From Azospirillum brasilense (GTDB taxonomy: Bacteria; Pseudomonadota; Alphaproteobacteria; Azospirillales; Azospirillaceae): 64,000 bases of DNA. Location of the stretch: NCBI RefSeq assembly GCF_022023855.1, contig NZ_CP059450.1:1066001-1130000 (forward strand), read 5' to 3'. The notes under the pieces were generated by a model that saw only the letters and a list, made by a program, of their open reading frames with translations, was not told the origin of the DNA and made no database searches. Below, piece after piece: positions 19,076-27,232 of the stretch (the first letter of the stretch is position 1; each line of letters opens with the position of its first letter). A program made the translations under genes and the position numbers.

Positions 19076-19288
19076 TCAGGCGCCCAGGCGTTCAATCAGC
19101 CTCGCCAGGGTCACCGGCGGTTCCGTCGCGTGCCCATAGGCGATTGTCGCCGCGAGTTCGATTGCTTCGGCGTCACCGTTGACCGTGGCGGCGCGCAGCA
19201 GCTTGACCATCACGGCCAGCTCGCCCACCACCTTCTCCAGCCCTTCGACGTAGCCGATGATCTCGGCGCGGTTCCCGTCGAGGCTCAT
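19076..19288 (-). CDS. small protein of the E1 integrase operon
   Basis: 70 residues from the ATG at 19288 (MSLDGNRAEIIGYVEGLEKV), overlapping the stop of the preceding gene in an ATGA arrangement. Predicted mostly helical, ending ARLIERLGA. No homologue recognised. It lies between the Tat-signal protein and integrase and is probably co-transcribed. The DNA from its stop to the int start is conserved upstream of the E2 integrase, but E2 has a different gene here. Confidence 0.55.
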   Translation of the reverse strand: MSLDGNRAEIIGYVEGLEKVVGELAVMVKLLRAATVNGDAEAIELAATIAYGHATEPPVTLARLIERLGA

Positions 19289-19902
19289 GCGGCGCACCTC
19301 CCGCATGCAGTCCCGGCCATGGGCGCGCCTTCGCCGAACACCTCGGCGAGCGCGTCGACCGTCACCGGGTGGTTCAAGATGCGCTGCACCTGTTGACCGG
19401 CGCCCGGCGCAATGAGGCTGTGCAGGTCGCGCAGGATGTTGGAAGAGAGGCGGGAGCTGGCCGACGGGTCGGTCAACCACTCGTCGCGCATCCCAATGAT
19501 GGCTTTGGCGAACAGCCCCTCCAGCGTCAGCGCCGCAATAGGGCACAGCCGGTCAAGAAGCTCTCCGCCTCGCCGCCCCTCAGCTTCAGCAAGATCGTCC
19601 AGAGCACAGAAATCAGGATGGTTGATTCCGCCCTTCAGCCCGAGCCGATCAGCCAGGGTTCGGGCCTCAAGGTTGAGGCGGTCCGATTCCGCCCAGCTAT
19701 CCAACCAATCCAGACACAGCCGCAGCAGTTCGGCGTCGGGGTGCGGCTCGCCATCCAGTGGCAGCCCCAGGACCTTGCGCCCATCGGTCTCGGCATAGGC
19801 GATGGCTTCGGCAAACGAGCCCGCAGCAGCAGGGCCGGGAACGGCCAGGGCCACCGCCGACGCGCCGGCCAGGATGGAGCGGCGGGATAAGGGTTCAAGC
19901 AT
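19285..19902 (-). CDS. protein with twin-arginine-type signal, unknown function
   Basis: 205 residues from the ATG at 19902. The N-terminus MLEPLSRRSILAGASAVALA followed by a VPGPAAAG cleavage-like stretch is a plausible Tat signal (SRRSIL with a hydrophobic core and Ala-x-Ala). The mature part is helical and acidic with four cysteines near residues 120-205. An exported protein between a phage regulator and an integrase is unusual; alternatively the RR segment is not a true signal. It overlaps the Rha fusion by 8 bp. Confidence 0.55.
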   Translation of the reverse strand: MLEPLSRRSILAGASAVALAVPGPAAAGSFAEAIAYAETDGRKVLGLPLDGEPHPDAELLRLCLDWLDSWAESDRLNLEARTLADRLGLKGGINHPDFCALDDLAEAEGRRGGELLDRLCPIAALTLEGLFAKAIIGMRDEWLTDPSASSRLSSNILRDLHSLIAPGAGQQVQRILNHPVTVDALAEVFGEGAPMAGTACGRCAA

Positions 19903-20647
19903 GGGGCACCCCCTGCCCGGCAAGCCACGCCGCCAACTCGTTCCGCCGGGCGCCCACCCTCTTCGTCCCGACCTTGAACGTCGGAATCCGTCCCTTGTCG
20001 TGGAGGTTTCGGGCCTGCCGCTCCGTCAGGTTCAGGGTATGGGCGATGGCCTTGACCCCATACAGCAGGTCGCCCGGCTCGGTCGCCTGGATGCGGACCT
20101 TGCCCCCGGTCAGCGCCTTCGGCTTCTCCGCGGCGATCTGAACGGGCTTGACGACACCCACCACCAGCTCCCCCACCACCGCAGCCAGCCGACCAACCTC
20201 GGCAGCCAGGGCAGCCAGAGCGGCACCCTCGGGCGAGGCGAGCTTGCCCCGCCTGTAAGCCAAGAACACCTCAATGATCTGCCGGCGCACCAGGGCGGCT
20301 TGCGGGGTGCGGGACAGGGCGCAGATGACCAGCGCTTGGCCTTCGTTCAGGTAGTAGGCTTTGCCGGGGCGGCCGCCTTTGTCGGTGGTTTGTGTCGCCG
20401 TGACACAAACCTCGCCGTAGGTCTCCAGCTCGGCGCGGTTCCGCTCGATCAGCCGGGCCACTTCCTGCGGTCGCGTGCCCAAGCAATCAGCGATCACCGT
20501 GTGGACGATGCGCGGCTCGCCGTCTTGGTCGTTCAGTTGGTCGGGGGTCAGGGGCGGCAGGTCGGCGAGCTTGGCGGGCACCAGGGCGCCAGCCGATTTC
20601 CGGCGACTGGCGCCGGGCAAGGGTGTGGTATTCTCGGAATCAGCCAT
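19895..20647 (-). CDS. Rha-type regulator fused to excisionase-like HTH (E1)
   Basis: 250 residues from the ATG at 20647. Residues about 45-130 match phage regulatory protein Rha (RNRAELETYGEV, GGRPGKAYYLNEGQAL, RRQIIEVFLAYRRG). Residues about 200-250 form a MerR/AlpA-type helix-turn-helix (YGVKAIAHTLNLTERQARNL, then a KVGTKRVGARR wing). One protein may therefore couple anti-repression or early control with excision. A close paralogue in E2 shares about 150 bp of nearly identical DNA (around 20225-20375 and 40927-41077). It starts the leftward lysogeny/excision operon and faces the repressor gene across operator repeats. Confidence 0.78.
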   Translation of the reverse strand: MADSENTTPLPGASRRKSAGALVPAKLADLPPLTPDQLNDQDGEPRIVHTVIADCLGTRPQEVARLIERNRAELETYGEVCVTATQTTDKGGRPGKAYYLNEGQALVICALSRTPQAALVRRQIIEVFLAYRRGKLASPEGAALAALAAEVGRLAAVVGELVVGVVKPVQIAAEKPKALTGGKVRIQATEPGDLLYGVKAIAHTLNLTERQARNLHDKGRIPTFKVGTKRVGARRNELAAWLAGQGVPHA

Positions 20648-20699
20648 GATCCGTAGCTCCAAGCAGCTCGATTGTGGTCAGGCCGGATCGGGTGCCGCT

Positions 20700-20792
20700 A
20701 ACACCCGGTTCGGCCGCTTTACTCTCTCTAACAATGTCAGTATGGTTCTAACAACGTTAGCGGTCAACTGCGATGTTAGAGGATGTTAGAGA
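20700..20792. promoter_or_regulatory. divergent operator region of E1
   Basis: Between the divergent genes lie several TCTAACA/TGTTAGA half-sites, including the palindrome CTAACAACGTTAG and the pair GATGTTAGAGGATGTTAGAG just before the ribbon-helix-helix gene. These are likely operators of that repressor controlling both directions. Confidence 0.65.
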
Positions 20793-20951
20793 ATGGCACG
20801 TACCGCACCGCTTGGGTTCCGCATCGAGCCCGAACTTAAAGAAGCCCTGGAGCGCGCCGCAAAGGATGATGACCGGTCGGTGTCGTCGCTGGTCGAGCGG
20901 GTGTTGAAGGCATGGTTGGTCGAGAGGGGCTATCTGCCGAAGGCGGAGTGA
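20793..20951 (+). CDS. ribbon-helix-helix (Arc/CopG-like) repressor of E1
   Basis: 52 residues, MARTAPLGFRIEPELKEALE through SVSSLVERVLKAWLVERGYL. The short beta strand with two helices and the SVSSLVERVLKAWL pattern are typical of Arc/CopG dimers. It is transcribed away from the Rha operon over an array of TGTTAGA half-sites, so it is the probable immunity regulator of E1. E2 has an unrelated XRE protein in the same place. Confidence 0.78.
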   Translation: MARTAPLGFRIEPELKEALERAAKDDDRSVSSLVERVLKAWLVERGYLPKAE

Positions 20952-21109
20952 GTCTTGGGAGCGGCATAGAGGTCATTCCGGAGAACGGCAGTGGAGCCAA
21001 GGTGCGATTACGCTTAGGCGCATCGGATAAAGAGTTGGCATAGCGGGCGCTGGATCGACTCAAAAGGGAAATTGGCCTATGATCACTCTCCAAACTGACG
21101 GAGGAAGGC

Positions 21110-21376
21110 ATGGCCGACATTCAAATTACGTGCATTAATAAGAGCGATAGAAACAGCAAGCACGAGGGCATAACTTATCTTGGCAACTCTTCCGGGAAAT
21201 GGTCGAAACAGCAAGTAATAGGCTGGATCGAAGATAAATCTCACACCTTCTATACGAAGGTTAATGGAAACCGCGCGAATATTGGCGTCGTCAATGGGGA
21301 GAACGGTAAGTATCTCCGCACCCACGCCGATGGGAAGTGGAACGATAATCTCTTGTCACTTTCTGAGTGCCCCTAA
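21110..21376 (+). CDS. DUF3892 family protein
   Basis: 88 residues. MADIQITCINKSDRNSKHEG, then SKQQVIGWIEDKSHTFYTKV and a LRTHADGKWNDNLLSLSECP ending reproduce the DUF3892 pattern of a small domain common in mobile elements with no established function. It is lower in GC than its neighbours and is followed by a terminator hairpin, so it looks like a cargo gene. Confidence 0.8.
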   Translation: MADIQITCINKSDRNSKHEGITYLGNSSGKWSKQQVIGWIEDKSHTFYTKVNGNRANIGVVNGENGKYLRTHADGKWNDNLLSLSECP

Positions 21377-21420
21377 GCTGACGCCTTGGCAGGCAACTGG
21401 CTTTAGGATGTAAACGAACA

Positions 21421-21457
21421 AGCCCGCCGCGGGAGACCCGGCGGGCTTTTGCTTTTC
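21421..21457 (+). terminator. intrinsic terminator after DUF3892 gene
   Basis: A GC-rich stem built on GCCCGCCG and CCGGCGGGC with loop CGGGAGAC is followed by TTTTGCTTTT. An almost identical hairpin lies at 42764-42798 in E2, again after the first rightward cargo genes. Confidence 0.75.
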
Positions 21458-21580
21458 GACCAGAGCAGCCCCAGCACCCCCGTTGACCTTCCCCGCGCGG
21501 GAACGCAGAATGGGCTTACGAAACCCATGCGGGCATCCCTCCCCATTACGAGAGCTTAAATTGCTGGAGTTAAAATAAAA

Positions 21581-22324
21581 ATGCACGTGACTAAGTTCCT
21601 TAGAAGCGAAGACGTCGCCCGGGTACTTGAGCATCAAACTATTCTTATTGGCAGCCTTAATTTCTACAGAAAACAGTGCGAGGCAGATTATATAGGTGAC
21701 AGCCAAGACGGTGTTTACCGAGCCATTATAAGAGATAATGAATTATCATATGAGGAAAAGGAGCATTTGTTCAAAATAGGATCAGAAAGAAATGCTGTTC
21801 TTGACCATTACCCAGAGCCAGGAGAATACGTTCCTCCTCCCATTGCAACTATTTTGAATGGAGCATCTATTGGAATGAAGACAAACGCATTCGTTTTTTG
21901 TGCTTCAATTGGCGACCCAACTACGATTTATTCAAGTTGGAAACATCGTATGTCAGAAAGCGGCATGCCGCCTTATGACGCTGCGCTAAAAATAAATAAT
22001 ATCCATGCGCTAGCTAACGATATTTATAAACTTGGAATAATAGCAAAAGGAGGAAAAAGAATGAGCTCAATTTTTTTCGCACCGAAAGTATTTGAAGTTA
22101 GGTACGACGACTCGCCAATAATTATCAATAATCCACTAGATGAACTTTTCGATTATTCAGCTAAGCGGAAAATTTATAGCTGGCAGAAGGAGGTTAGGAT
22201 TTTTTTTGAACTTAATCTTCCTCCCCATGACTATTTATCGTTCCCGGAAGAGAAGATGGTAATAATACTTCCAAATATCAGAAAACACTTTAAATTGCTT
22301 TGGAAAAACGACAATAAAGCATAG
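21581..22324 (+). CDS. AT-rich cargo protein, unknown (E1)
   Basis: 247 residues, MHVTKFLRSEDVARVLEHQT. Clearly lower GC than the head genes. Segments SLNFYRKQCEADYIGDSQDG and a C-terminal KEVRIFFEL with MVIILPNIRKH suggest a soluble alpha/beta protein. I do not recognise the family. A lone rightward gene beside a nuclease-like gene, in the variable cargo slot, suggests defence or superinfection exclusion, but this comes from context only. Confidence 0.6.
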   Translation: MHVTKFLRSEDVARVLEHQTILIGSLNFYRKQCEADYIGDSQDGVYRAIIRDNELSYEEKEHLFKIGSERNAVLDHYPEPGEYVPPPIATILNGASIGMKTNAFVFCASIGDPTTIYSSWKHRMSESGMPPYDAALKINNIHALANDIYKLGIIAKGGKRMSSIFFAPKVFEVRYDDSPIIINNPLDELFDYSAKRKIYSWQKEVRIFFELNLPPHDYLSFPEEKMVIILPNIRKHFKLLWKNDNKA

Positions 22325-22891
22325 ACAGATAAATTATTATTAATGATCTATTCAAGTCCGCTCAAGGCTTCATGTTTCTCAGGAATTGGTTTTCAATTAG
22401 CTTCGCCCCACCTCAACCATTGTAACCTTCAGCGCCCTACCCAACGCGCCCATGGTGGAGGGAGCCACCAATTAGCCCCCTCCCCCGCAGACTGCACCCA
22501 CAGCCCACCGGATCGCGCTCCATCGGGCGTCCACTGGCCGGTCGCCGGTCGAGCCGACACCCAGCGCCAGAGGGGAGGACAGCGCCTCTCCCCGCCCGGC
22601 TGGCGAGCTGCGTCACCATTATCATGATGCAGGTGAGCAGCTCCAGGCCGGCGGGTGGGTGACCCGATGGGATCGGGGTGGGCGCCGGCCTCCCCTTCCC
22701 TTCGGGTTGGGCGGCGGGGCGGTGGCGCTGGATGAGCGTCGGTCCGGAGGTGGACTGAGGCATCGAGCGGCTGGCATGATCGGCTTCACCTGCGCAGTCA
22801 TGACGTCCCTTAGTAAAGCGTAAAAGCGTTCACAATTAGCGCTGAAGGCATCAGAGCGGAATCAATACCCACGTCGCCATCAACATAACTA
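22325..22891. other. intergenic region between converging cargo genes, with a block shared by E2
   Basis: No convincing long gene. About 22620-22740 is a GC-rich block strongly similar to 43675-43840 in E2. On the minus strand both can read a peptide containing RHRPAA and IPSGHPPAGLELLTC, but flanking frames are not conserved, so a small protein, an RNA or a recombination scar are all possible. Confidence 0.4.
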
Positions 22892-24244
22892 TTATATCTG
22901 TATTTTTACCACTGTTTCCTCTGGCTCGAAAAATCGCTTTGGTGTCCGTTGGGAGAAGCGAAATGAGAAACATGAATCAAATGACGATGGCCTTATTCTT
23001 ACCCAATCGTCCTCTAATTCCTCACTTTTGAACGCGATAGGAATTATGAACTCGAAATCCTTCTCATCCACCCGGAAACCATCCTCAAATATCTCATCAA
23101 CCTTATACTGGTTAGCATAAACATGTATTATCTTGATTTTCTTTGAAAATTCTTTGTTAACAAAGAAAATTACATCAACGCCATCAATATCTTTCAACCT
23201 TAGGGCGGGGCCCATCCCAAATACGCTTTCTGTTGTATATACCGCAGCAATGCGGTTTGATTCGCCATCCCAAACATGACCAGAGGTTTTCATTGAATTA
23301 TACATATCTACTTGTTCTTCAGATTCATCGTCATTAACAGAGCTTTCATCTTTTCCTGTCGCTTCATCGATATAATCCCACTGCATCCCGTAAAGCGGCC
23401 AGCTCTCATCAATATCAGCTCTCGAATCAAGTCCATAATTTCTCGTCTTGCTATTTGTCACCCCAAACATCATTTCAGAAACGCCGTGCATTGGCCTTTC
23501 TAGACAAAACGAGGCGAACATTCTAAAATGCCCTATCTCCTTTAATGTATATTTTTTATCAAGCTCAAAAATGATGGTTATTCTATCAAGTGGCATATCA
23601 GCTTCATGAAGAAAATGTATTCTGTTTAGAATTCGCTCAATTCGCCCAAATCCATCAGATATCATACTCTGTATATCGTCCCCCCAACGTGCAAAGAAAG
23701 TGGCTTGCTCCGCTTCAGAAAGAGGTATTTTAAGATACTGGAAACGGATGCTAAGACCATCTGGATTATCTAATGAAAGCCTCATCCGCTCTCGGTCATA
23801 TATCTCAGAATCTGCAAATCCCAAATTTTTAGCATGCGTGATTAATTCATCTTTCTCTGATACCGTTAAGTTCACATTCGTGAAAAATATAAGAACGTCT
23901 GGTTTCGGATCTGCCGAGATGGCGGAGGCTGCATCTTCCTTATACTTATTTGCAGCTTTCCTTTTGTTCTCTTCTGAATCATTTGCTTGATTAATGAATC
24001 CTACAGCCCCGAATGCACGTTGGGCGCCATTAAAGATGGCCTCTATATCCCGCCCTCCATCTGGCCCCCCTCGCGGATGACGAGGCCGTACGTTGGAAAA
24101 GCGCTTGTCGATGGCCATGATCGCGAGACACATCTGCTCGCGATGGAGTTGGTTCGTGTCCAAATAGCCCTTCAACCGTTCATCCGTCTCGTAGGTCATA
24201 GCCGGCCCCGCTTCCTCGTAGGTATTTCGCTCCAGTGTCTGCAT
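22892..24244 (-). CDS. putative nuclease-like defence protein (E1 cargo)
   Basis: 450 residues from the ATG at 24244; a TTG 12 bp upstream is less likely. AT-richer than neighbours. The N-terminal domain (residues about 20-130) has HPRGGPDGGRDIEAIFNG, then AVGFINQANDSEENKRKA and PDVLIFFTN, an Asp-rich turn followed by a beta strand and Lys-rich helix that resembles PD-(D/E)XK-type nuclease folds of restriction-like proteins. The C-terminal 300 residues are unrecognised and could be a sensor. Between head genes and the conserved block, it is probably an anti-phage cargo gene; catalytic assignment is uncertain. Confidence 0.5.
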   Translation of the reverse strand: MQTLERNTYEEAGPAMTYETDERLKGYLDTNQLHREQMCLAIMAIDKRFSNVRPRHPRGGPDGGRDIEAIFNGAQRAFGAVGFINQANDSEENKRKAANKYKEDAASAISADPKPDVLIFFTNVNLTVSEKDELITHAKNLGFADSEIYDRERMRLSLDNPDGLSIRFQYLKIPLSEAEQATFFARWGDDIQSMISDGFGRIERILNRIHFLHEADMPLDRITIIFELDKKYTLKEIGHFRMFASFCLERPMHGVSEMMFGVTNSKTRNYGLDSRADIDESWPLYGMQWDYIDEATGKDESSVNDDESEEQVDMYNSMKTSGHVWDGESNRIAAVYTTESVFGMGPALRLKDIDGVDVIFFVNKEFSKKIKIIHVYANQYKVDEIFEDGFRVDEKDFEFIIPIAFKSEELEDDWVRIRPSSFDSCFSFRFSQRTPKRFFEPEETVVKIQI

Positions 24245-24360
24245 CTTTGGCGTCAAAGAAAAGGTCGCAAATCAATCGGGTTAGCGTAACCTGCCCTATC
24301 CTCGATTACCCAAGCCAACCGCAATCTCTCCGCTCGGCGCCGCTGATTTCGTTGCTACGA

Positions 24361-24459
24361 TCACTCCGCCAAGCCCCCAGGCCTCTCGTCGGAGCTGTAG
24401 ATGCTCGGGCCGGTCTCGCCGGCCAGGGCAACCGCTACAGCGCCCGAGAGGCGCTCCAC
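24361..24459 (-). CDS. small conserved peptide or gene remnant
   Basis: 32 residues from a GTG at 24459 (VERLSGAVAVALAGETGPSI, then YSSDER). E2 has a matching peptide (GDTGPSIYSTEERR) at 45550-45636 in a different setting, so coding conservation is likely. It overlaps the end of the SpoVG-like gene. It may be the 3' remnant of a larger lost gene. Confidence 0.4.
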   Translation of the reverse strand: MERLSGAVAVALAGETGPSIYSSDERPGGLAE

Positions 24460-24737
24460 GGCTCCGCCCCGGTCGCTACCCGGTACTCCGCCAGCACCGC
24501 TTCGCGCAGCTCCAGAAACACCGGCTCATCGAGGCATACGGCCGGCTTCAGCCGCTTCTTCATGATGGTGCCCGGCAGCCGCACGAACAGCCGCCCGTCC
24601 CAATCGGTCACCCACACGTTACGGATCTCCACCGGCCCCACCTGAACGACGGCAACGGCCAGCGTCTGCCCGGTCCCGTCCGACAGGCGAAGGTCCAGCA
24701 CCTCGACGGCCGGGCACGACGATTCGGGCTTGCTCAT
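24435..24737 (-). CDS. SpoVG-like small protein (E1)
   Basis: 100 residues from the ATG at 24737, preceded by GAGGTG. The pattern VRNVWVTDWDGRLFVRLPG followed by a helix FLELREAVLAEYRVATGA resembles SpoVG (a variable strand, GLFVAMP motif and C-terminal AVLNEY helix), a small nucleic-acid-binding regulator. The E2 copy is nearly identical in DNA. As the last gene of the leftward head operon it could act in late regulation; this role is inferred. Confidence 0.55.
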   Translation of the reverse strand: MSKPESSCPAVEVLDLRLSDGTGQTLAVAVVQVGPVEIRNVWVTDWDGRLFVRLPGTIMKKRLKPAVCLDEPVFLELREAVLAEYRVATGAEPWSASRAL

Positions 24738-24810
24738 GGTCACCTCGCATAGAAAAGCCGGCCGGGCATGACGCGCCGGCCGGCTACAGGTTCAGGCGCT
24801 TCCGCCCAGG

Positions 24811-25152
24811 TCAGGCCGCCGCGGTGCTCACACCGTCCAGCCGCACCGTGACCGTGCTGGCCCCATTGCCGGCGGCCTCCACAGCCACGCCCACCGGGTA
24901 GAGCCCGGCGCCGGGCGCATCGCACTGGTGCGCGGTATTGTCCCAGCTCACCCGGCCGCCCGCGGCGATCACGGCGGCCGGCTTCTTCGGCAGGATGAAC
25001 ACGCCCTCGGTGACACCCACCAGGGTGCCGCCGCTGGCCGCGTCAGTGCTGGCCACGGCGAACAGGTTCCCGACGATGAAGCCTTCACCCGATGCCAGGG
25101 CGCGCGGGGCGGTAAGGTCGAGGTTGCAGCCGGCTTGCACGAAGTTCCGCAT
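24811..25152 (-). CDS. DUF2190/gpD-like capsid decoration protein (E1)
   Basis: 113 residues from the ATG at 25152 (MRNFVQAGCNLDLTAPRALA). GEGFIVGNLFAVAS, GVFILPKKP and DAPGAGLYPVGVAVEAAGNG match the DUF2190 family of small capsid-stabilising proteins coded beside HK97-fold capsid genes. Paralogues are the helper's protein (34329-34673) and a truncated copy in E2. Confidence 0.85.
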   Translation of the reverse strand: MRNFVQAGCNLDLTAPRALASGEGFIVGNLFAVASTDAASGGTLVGVTEGVFILPKKPAAVIAAGGRVSWDNTAHQCDAPGAGLYPVGVAVEAAGNGASTVTVRLDGVSTAAA

Positions 25153-25154
25153 GG

Positions 25155-25370
25155 TCACAGTCCTTTCGAGGTCGAGAAGGTCACGAACGGCGAGCTGGCC
25201 GGCCTGCTGGCAGCGGCGATCTTCCGGTTGAGGTCGAGCAGCGCCCGCTTCATTTCGGCGTCGGATTTGTATTCGGTCTCGGTGTCGCAATAGACCACCT
25301 TGCGCACACCGGTGAAGCGGGCCGCCTCCAGGGCGTCCCGCATTCCAATCAAGTCGGCCAGCGTCGTCAT
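25155..25370 (-). CDS. gpW-like head-completion protein (E1)
   Basis: 71 residues: MTTLADLIGMRDALEAARFT, then VRKVVYCDTETEYKSDAEMK, the compact gpW pattern of a helix, two strands including a YKS turn, and a second helix. gpW normally lies between TerL and portal, as in the helper (54725-54964); in E1 it has moved to just after the capsid gene, 2 bp from it. Confidence 0.75.
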   Translation of the reverse strand: MTTLADLIGMRDALEAARFTGVRKVVYCDTETEYKSDAEMKRALLDLNRKIAAASRPASSPFVTFSTSKGL

Positions 25371-25372
25371 GG

Positions 25373-27232
25373 TCAGGCGCCGGGGTTGAAGTAGGCGCCG
25401 CGGTGATCCACCGCGCCCACGGCGAAGTCGATGGTGAGCTTGACCTTCACCCCGGCCACGTCGAAGCCCGGCTCGGGCGTGATGATCGGCCCGGACTGGC
25501 CCTGCAGGTAGCCGTAAACGAAGGTCTCCAGCGCCGCCGGCTCGGCCATGAGATACCAGCCCGGCCCCGGCAGGTTCGCGTCACCCACGGGTGTCAGCGT
25601 CCCGGCCAGCGGGTTGACCGCGGCGGCCGTGGTCGGCGCAACGGCGGTGCTGACGAACTGGCGGGCCGCGGTGAACTGGTCCGGCCCGGTCGCCAGGACG
25701 GCGGGCTTGAGGTTCAGCTTCAGCCCGTCGAGGCTGGTCTGCTTCATCATCGCCGCTTCGCCGGCGGAGACGGTCGCGAGGTCGATGGCGCCGCCGGCGG
25801 AAGCGAGGTTGCCGTGGCTGGCATGGAACAGCGTCTTGCCGTCCGACAGCTTCGGGTTGGACACCACCAGCGCCCAGGCCACGGAGTTCTCCCAATCTGC
25901 GCAGCGCAGGGCGGCCTTGCTCGGGAGGTCGGCGAAGGCGCCCAGGTCGTCGTTGATGAGCGCCTTGCGGCTGAACATCACCACCCGGCCATACTCGCCC
26001 AGCGTGACCGTCTCGCCGCTCTCGCTGATGGCGCCGTGCTTGTATTCCCCGTTCTCACCCACGGCCAGCGGCACCGGGAAGTCGCCGACGCGGGCGAACG
26101 ACGCGGGCTTGAAGTCGCGGAAGTCGCGCCGGGCGAAGAACCGGCGGTAGGTCGGCGCCGCCGCCTGATAGGCCGGCAGGAGGGTCTTGTTCGCCGCGTT
26201 CGCCAGCAGGACCGGGAAGTCACCCGTCGTCATGGCGCGCTGGTAGAGGTCGGCGGGCGACAGGTGCCGCGTGCCGATCGGGTTCCCGCGCCGGTCGGCC
26301 AGCTCGGCGGCGAGGTCGAGGAGGGAGCGGCCCGCATAGGCGCGGGCCTGTTCCGGCATCTGCACCCGGTGCGCTTCCGGCAGGTGCGCCGTGGCGCGGG
26401 CGGCGAAAGCCGTCGCCATGCGATCCACCACCGCCCCCGGATCATCGTGATCGTGCAGGACCTGGACGGCAGCGAGCGGCCGGCCGCCGGAGCGGGCGAG
26501 CATGGCGTCGAACACCGCGGCGCGGGCGCGGTCGAGGTCGGCGCCGTCGTCAATCAGCCGGTCGGCGGTGGCGATCTCCAGGCCAGCGGCGCGGACCATC
26601 GTCCGAATCTGGCCGTTGATCCCGGCCCGGCTGGCGGTGGTGTCCACCGCGCGGGCGCTGGTGTCGGTGGTGGTGGTCTCCGCCGCGGCGTCCGCCTCGG
26701 TGGTGGTCTGGTCTTCGTCCATGATGCCTCCTTGGGAACGGACGGTGGCGCCGGCATCCACCGGCACAGGGGTAAAGCTCAGCTCATGCGGCGCCCAGCC
26801 GATGGCACGGAAGACCGGCAGCCCGTCGCGCTTGCCGGCCCGCTGCCACCGCTGGACGCTGTAGCCCAGGCTCACGCCACGCACGGAACCGGCCTCGACC
26901 TTCGCCATGAGGTCGGCAGCCGTGGCGCTGGCGTCGAAGCGGACGGTTCCGGTGATCCGGTCGCCGTCGACTCGCGCATCCGCCACCGTGCCCACGGCGG
27001 CGTCGGTGGTGTTGCGATGGTCCTTCAGCGCCGGGCCGCCGCGGAACCGGGAGAGGTCGGCGCCGGCCGCGTCCAGCTCCTCGATCCAGGCGGAGCGGGT
27101 GCCATCGGGGGCGGGGGGCGGGCGCACGGCGGGCGCCGGACCGGACAGCGCCACCACCTCAACGGTGCGGGCCTCGCGGTTGAGCGTGGTCGGCGTGGTC
27201 GCGCCCATGGCGCGGGTCAGGATCTCAGCCAT
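25373..27232 (-). CDS. prohead protease-major capsid fusion (E1)
   Basis: 619 residues. Residues about 1-180 are an HK97-family prohead protease (ALKDHRNTTDAAVGTV carrying the active-site His, and VRGVSLGYSVQRW with the Ser region). After a Thr/Ala-rich linker (about 180-220) comes the capsid domain with TTGDFPVLLANAANKTLLPA, LINDDLGAF and TLFHASHGNLAS. Protease and scaffold-like segment are therefore delivered in one chain. It overlaps the portal stop. Distinct from both the helper and E2 capsids. Confidence 0.9.
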   Translation of the reverse strand: MAEILTRAMGATTPTTLNREARTVEVVALSGPAPAVRPPPAPDGTRSAWIEELDAAGADLSRFRGGPALKDHRNTTDAAVGTVADARVDGDRITGTVRFDASATAADLMAKVEAGSVRGVSLGYSVQRWQRAGKRDGLPVFRAIGWAPHELSFTPVPVDAGATVRSQGGIMDEDQTTTEADAAAETTTTDTSARAVDTTASRAGINGQIRTMVRAAGLEIATADRLIDDGADLDRARAAVFDAMLARSGGRPLAAVQVLHDHDDPGAVVDRMATAFAARATAHLPEAHRVQMPEQARAYAGRSLLDLAAELADRRGNPIGTRHLSPADLYQRAMTTGDFPVLLANAANKTLLPAYQAAAPTYRRFFARRDFRDFKPASFARVGDFPVPLAVGENGEYKHGAISESGETVTLGEYGRVVMFSRKALINDDLGAFADLPSKAALRCADWENSVAWALVVSNPKLSDGKTLFHASHGNLASAGGAIDLATVSAGEAAMMKQTSLDGLKLNLKPAVLATGPDQFTAARQFVSTAVAPTTAAAVNPLAGTLTPVGDANLPGPGWYLMAEPAALETFVYGYLQGQSGPIITPEPGFDVAGVKVKLTIDFAVGAVDHRGAYFNPGA

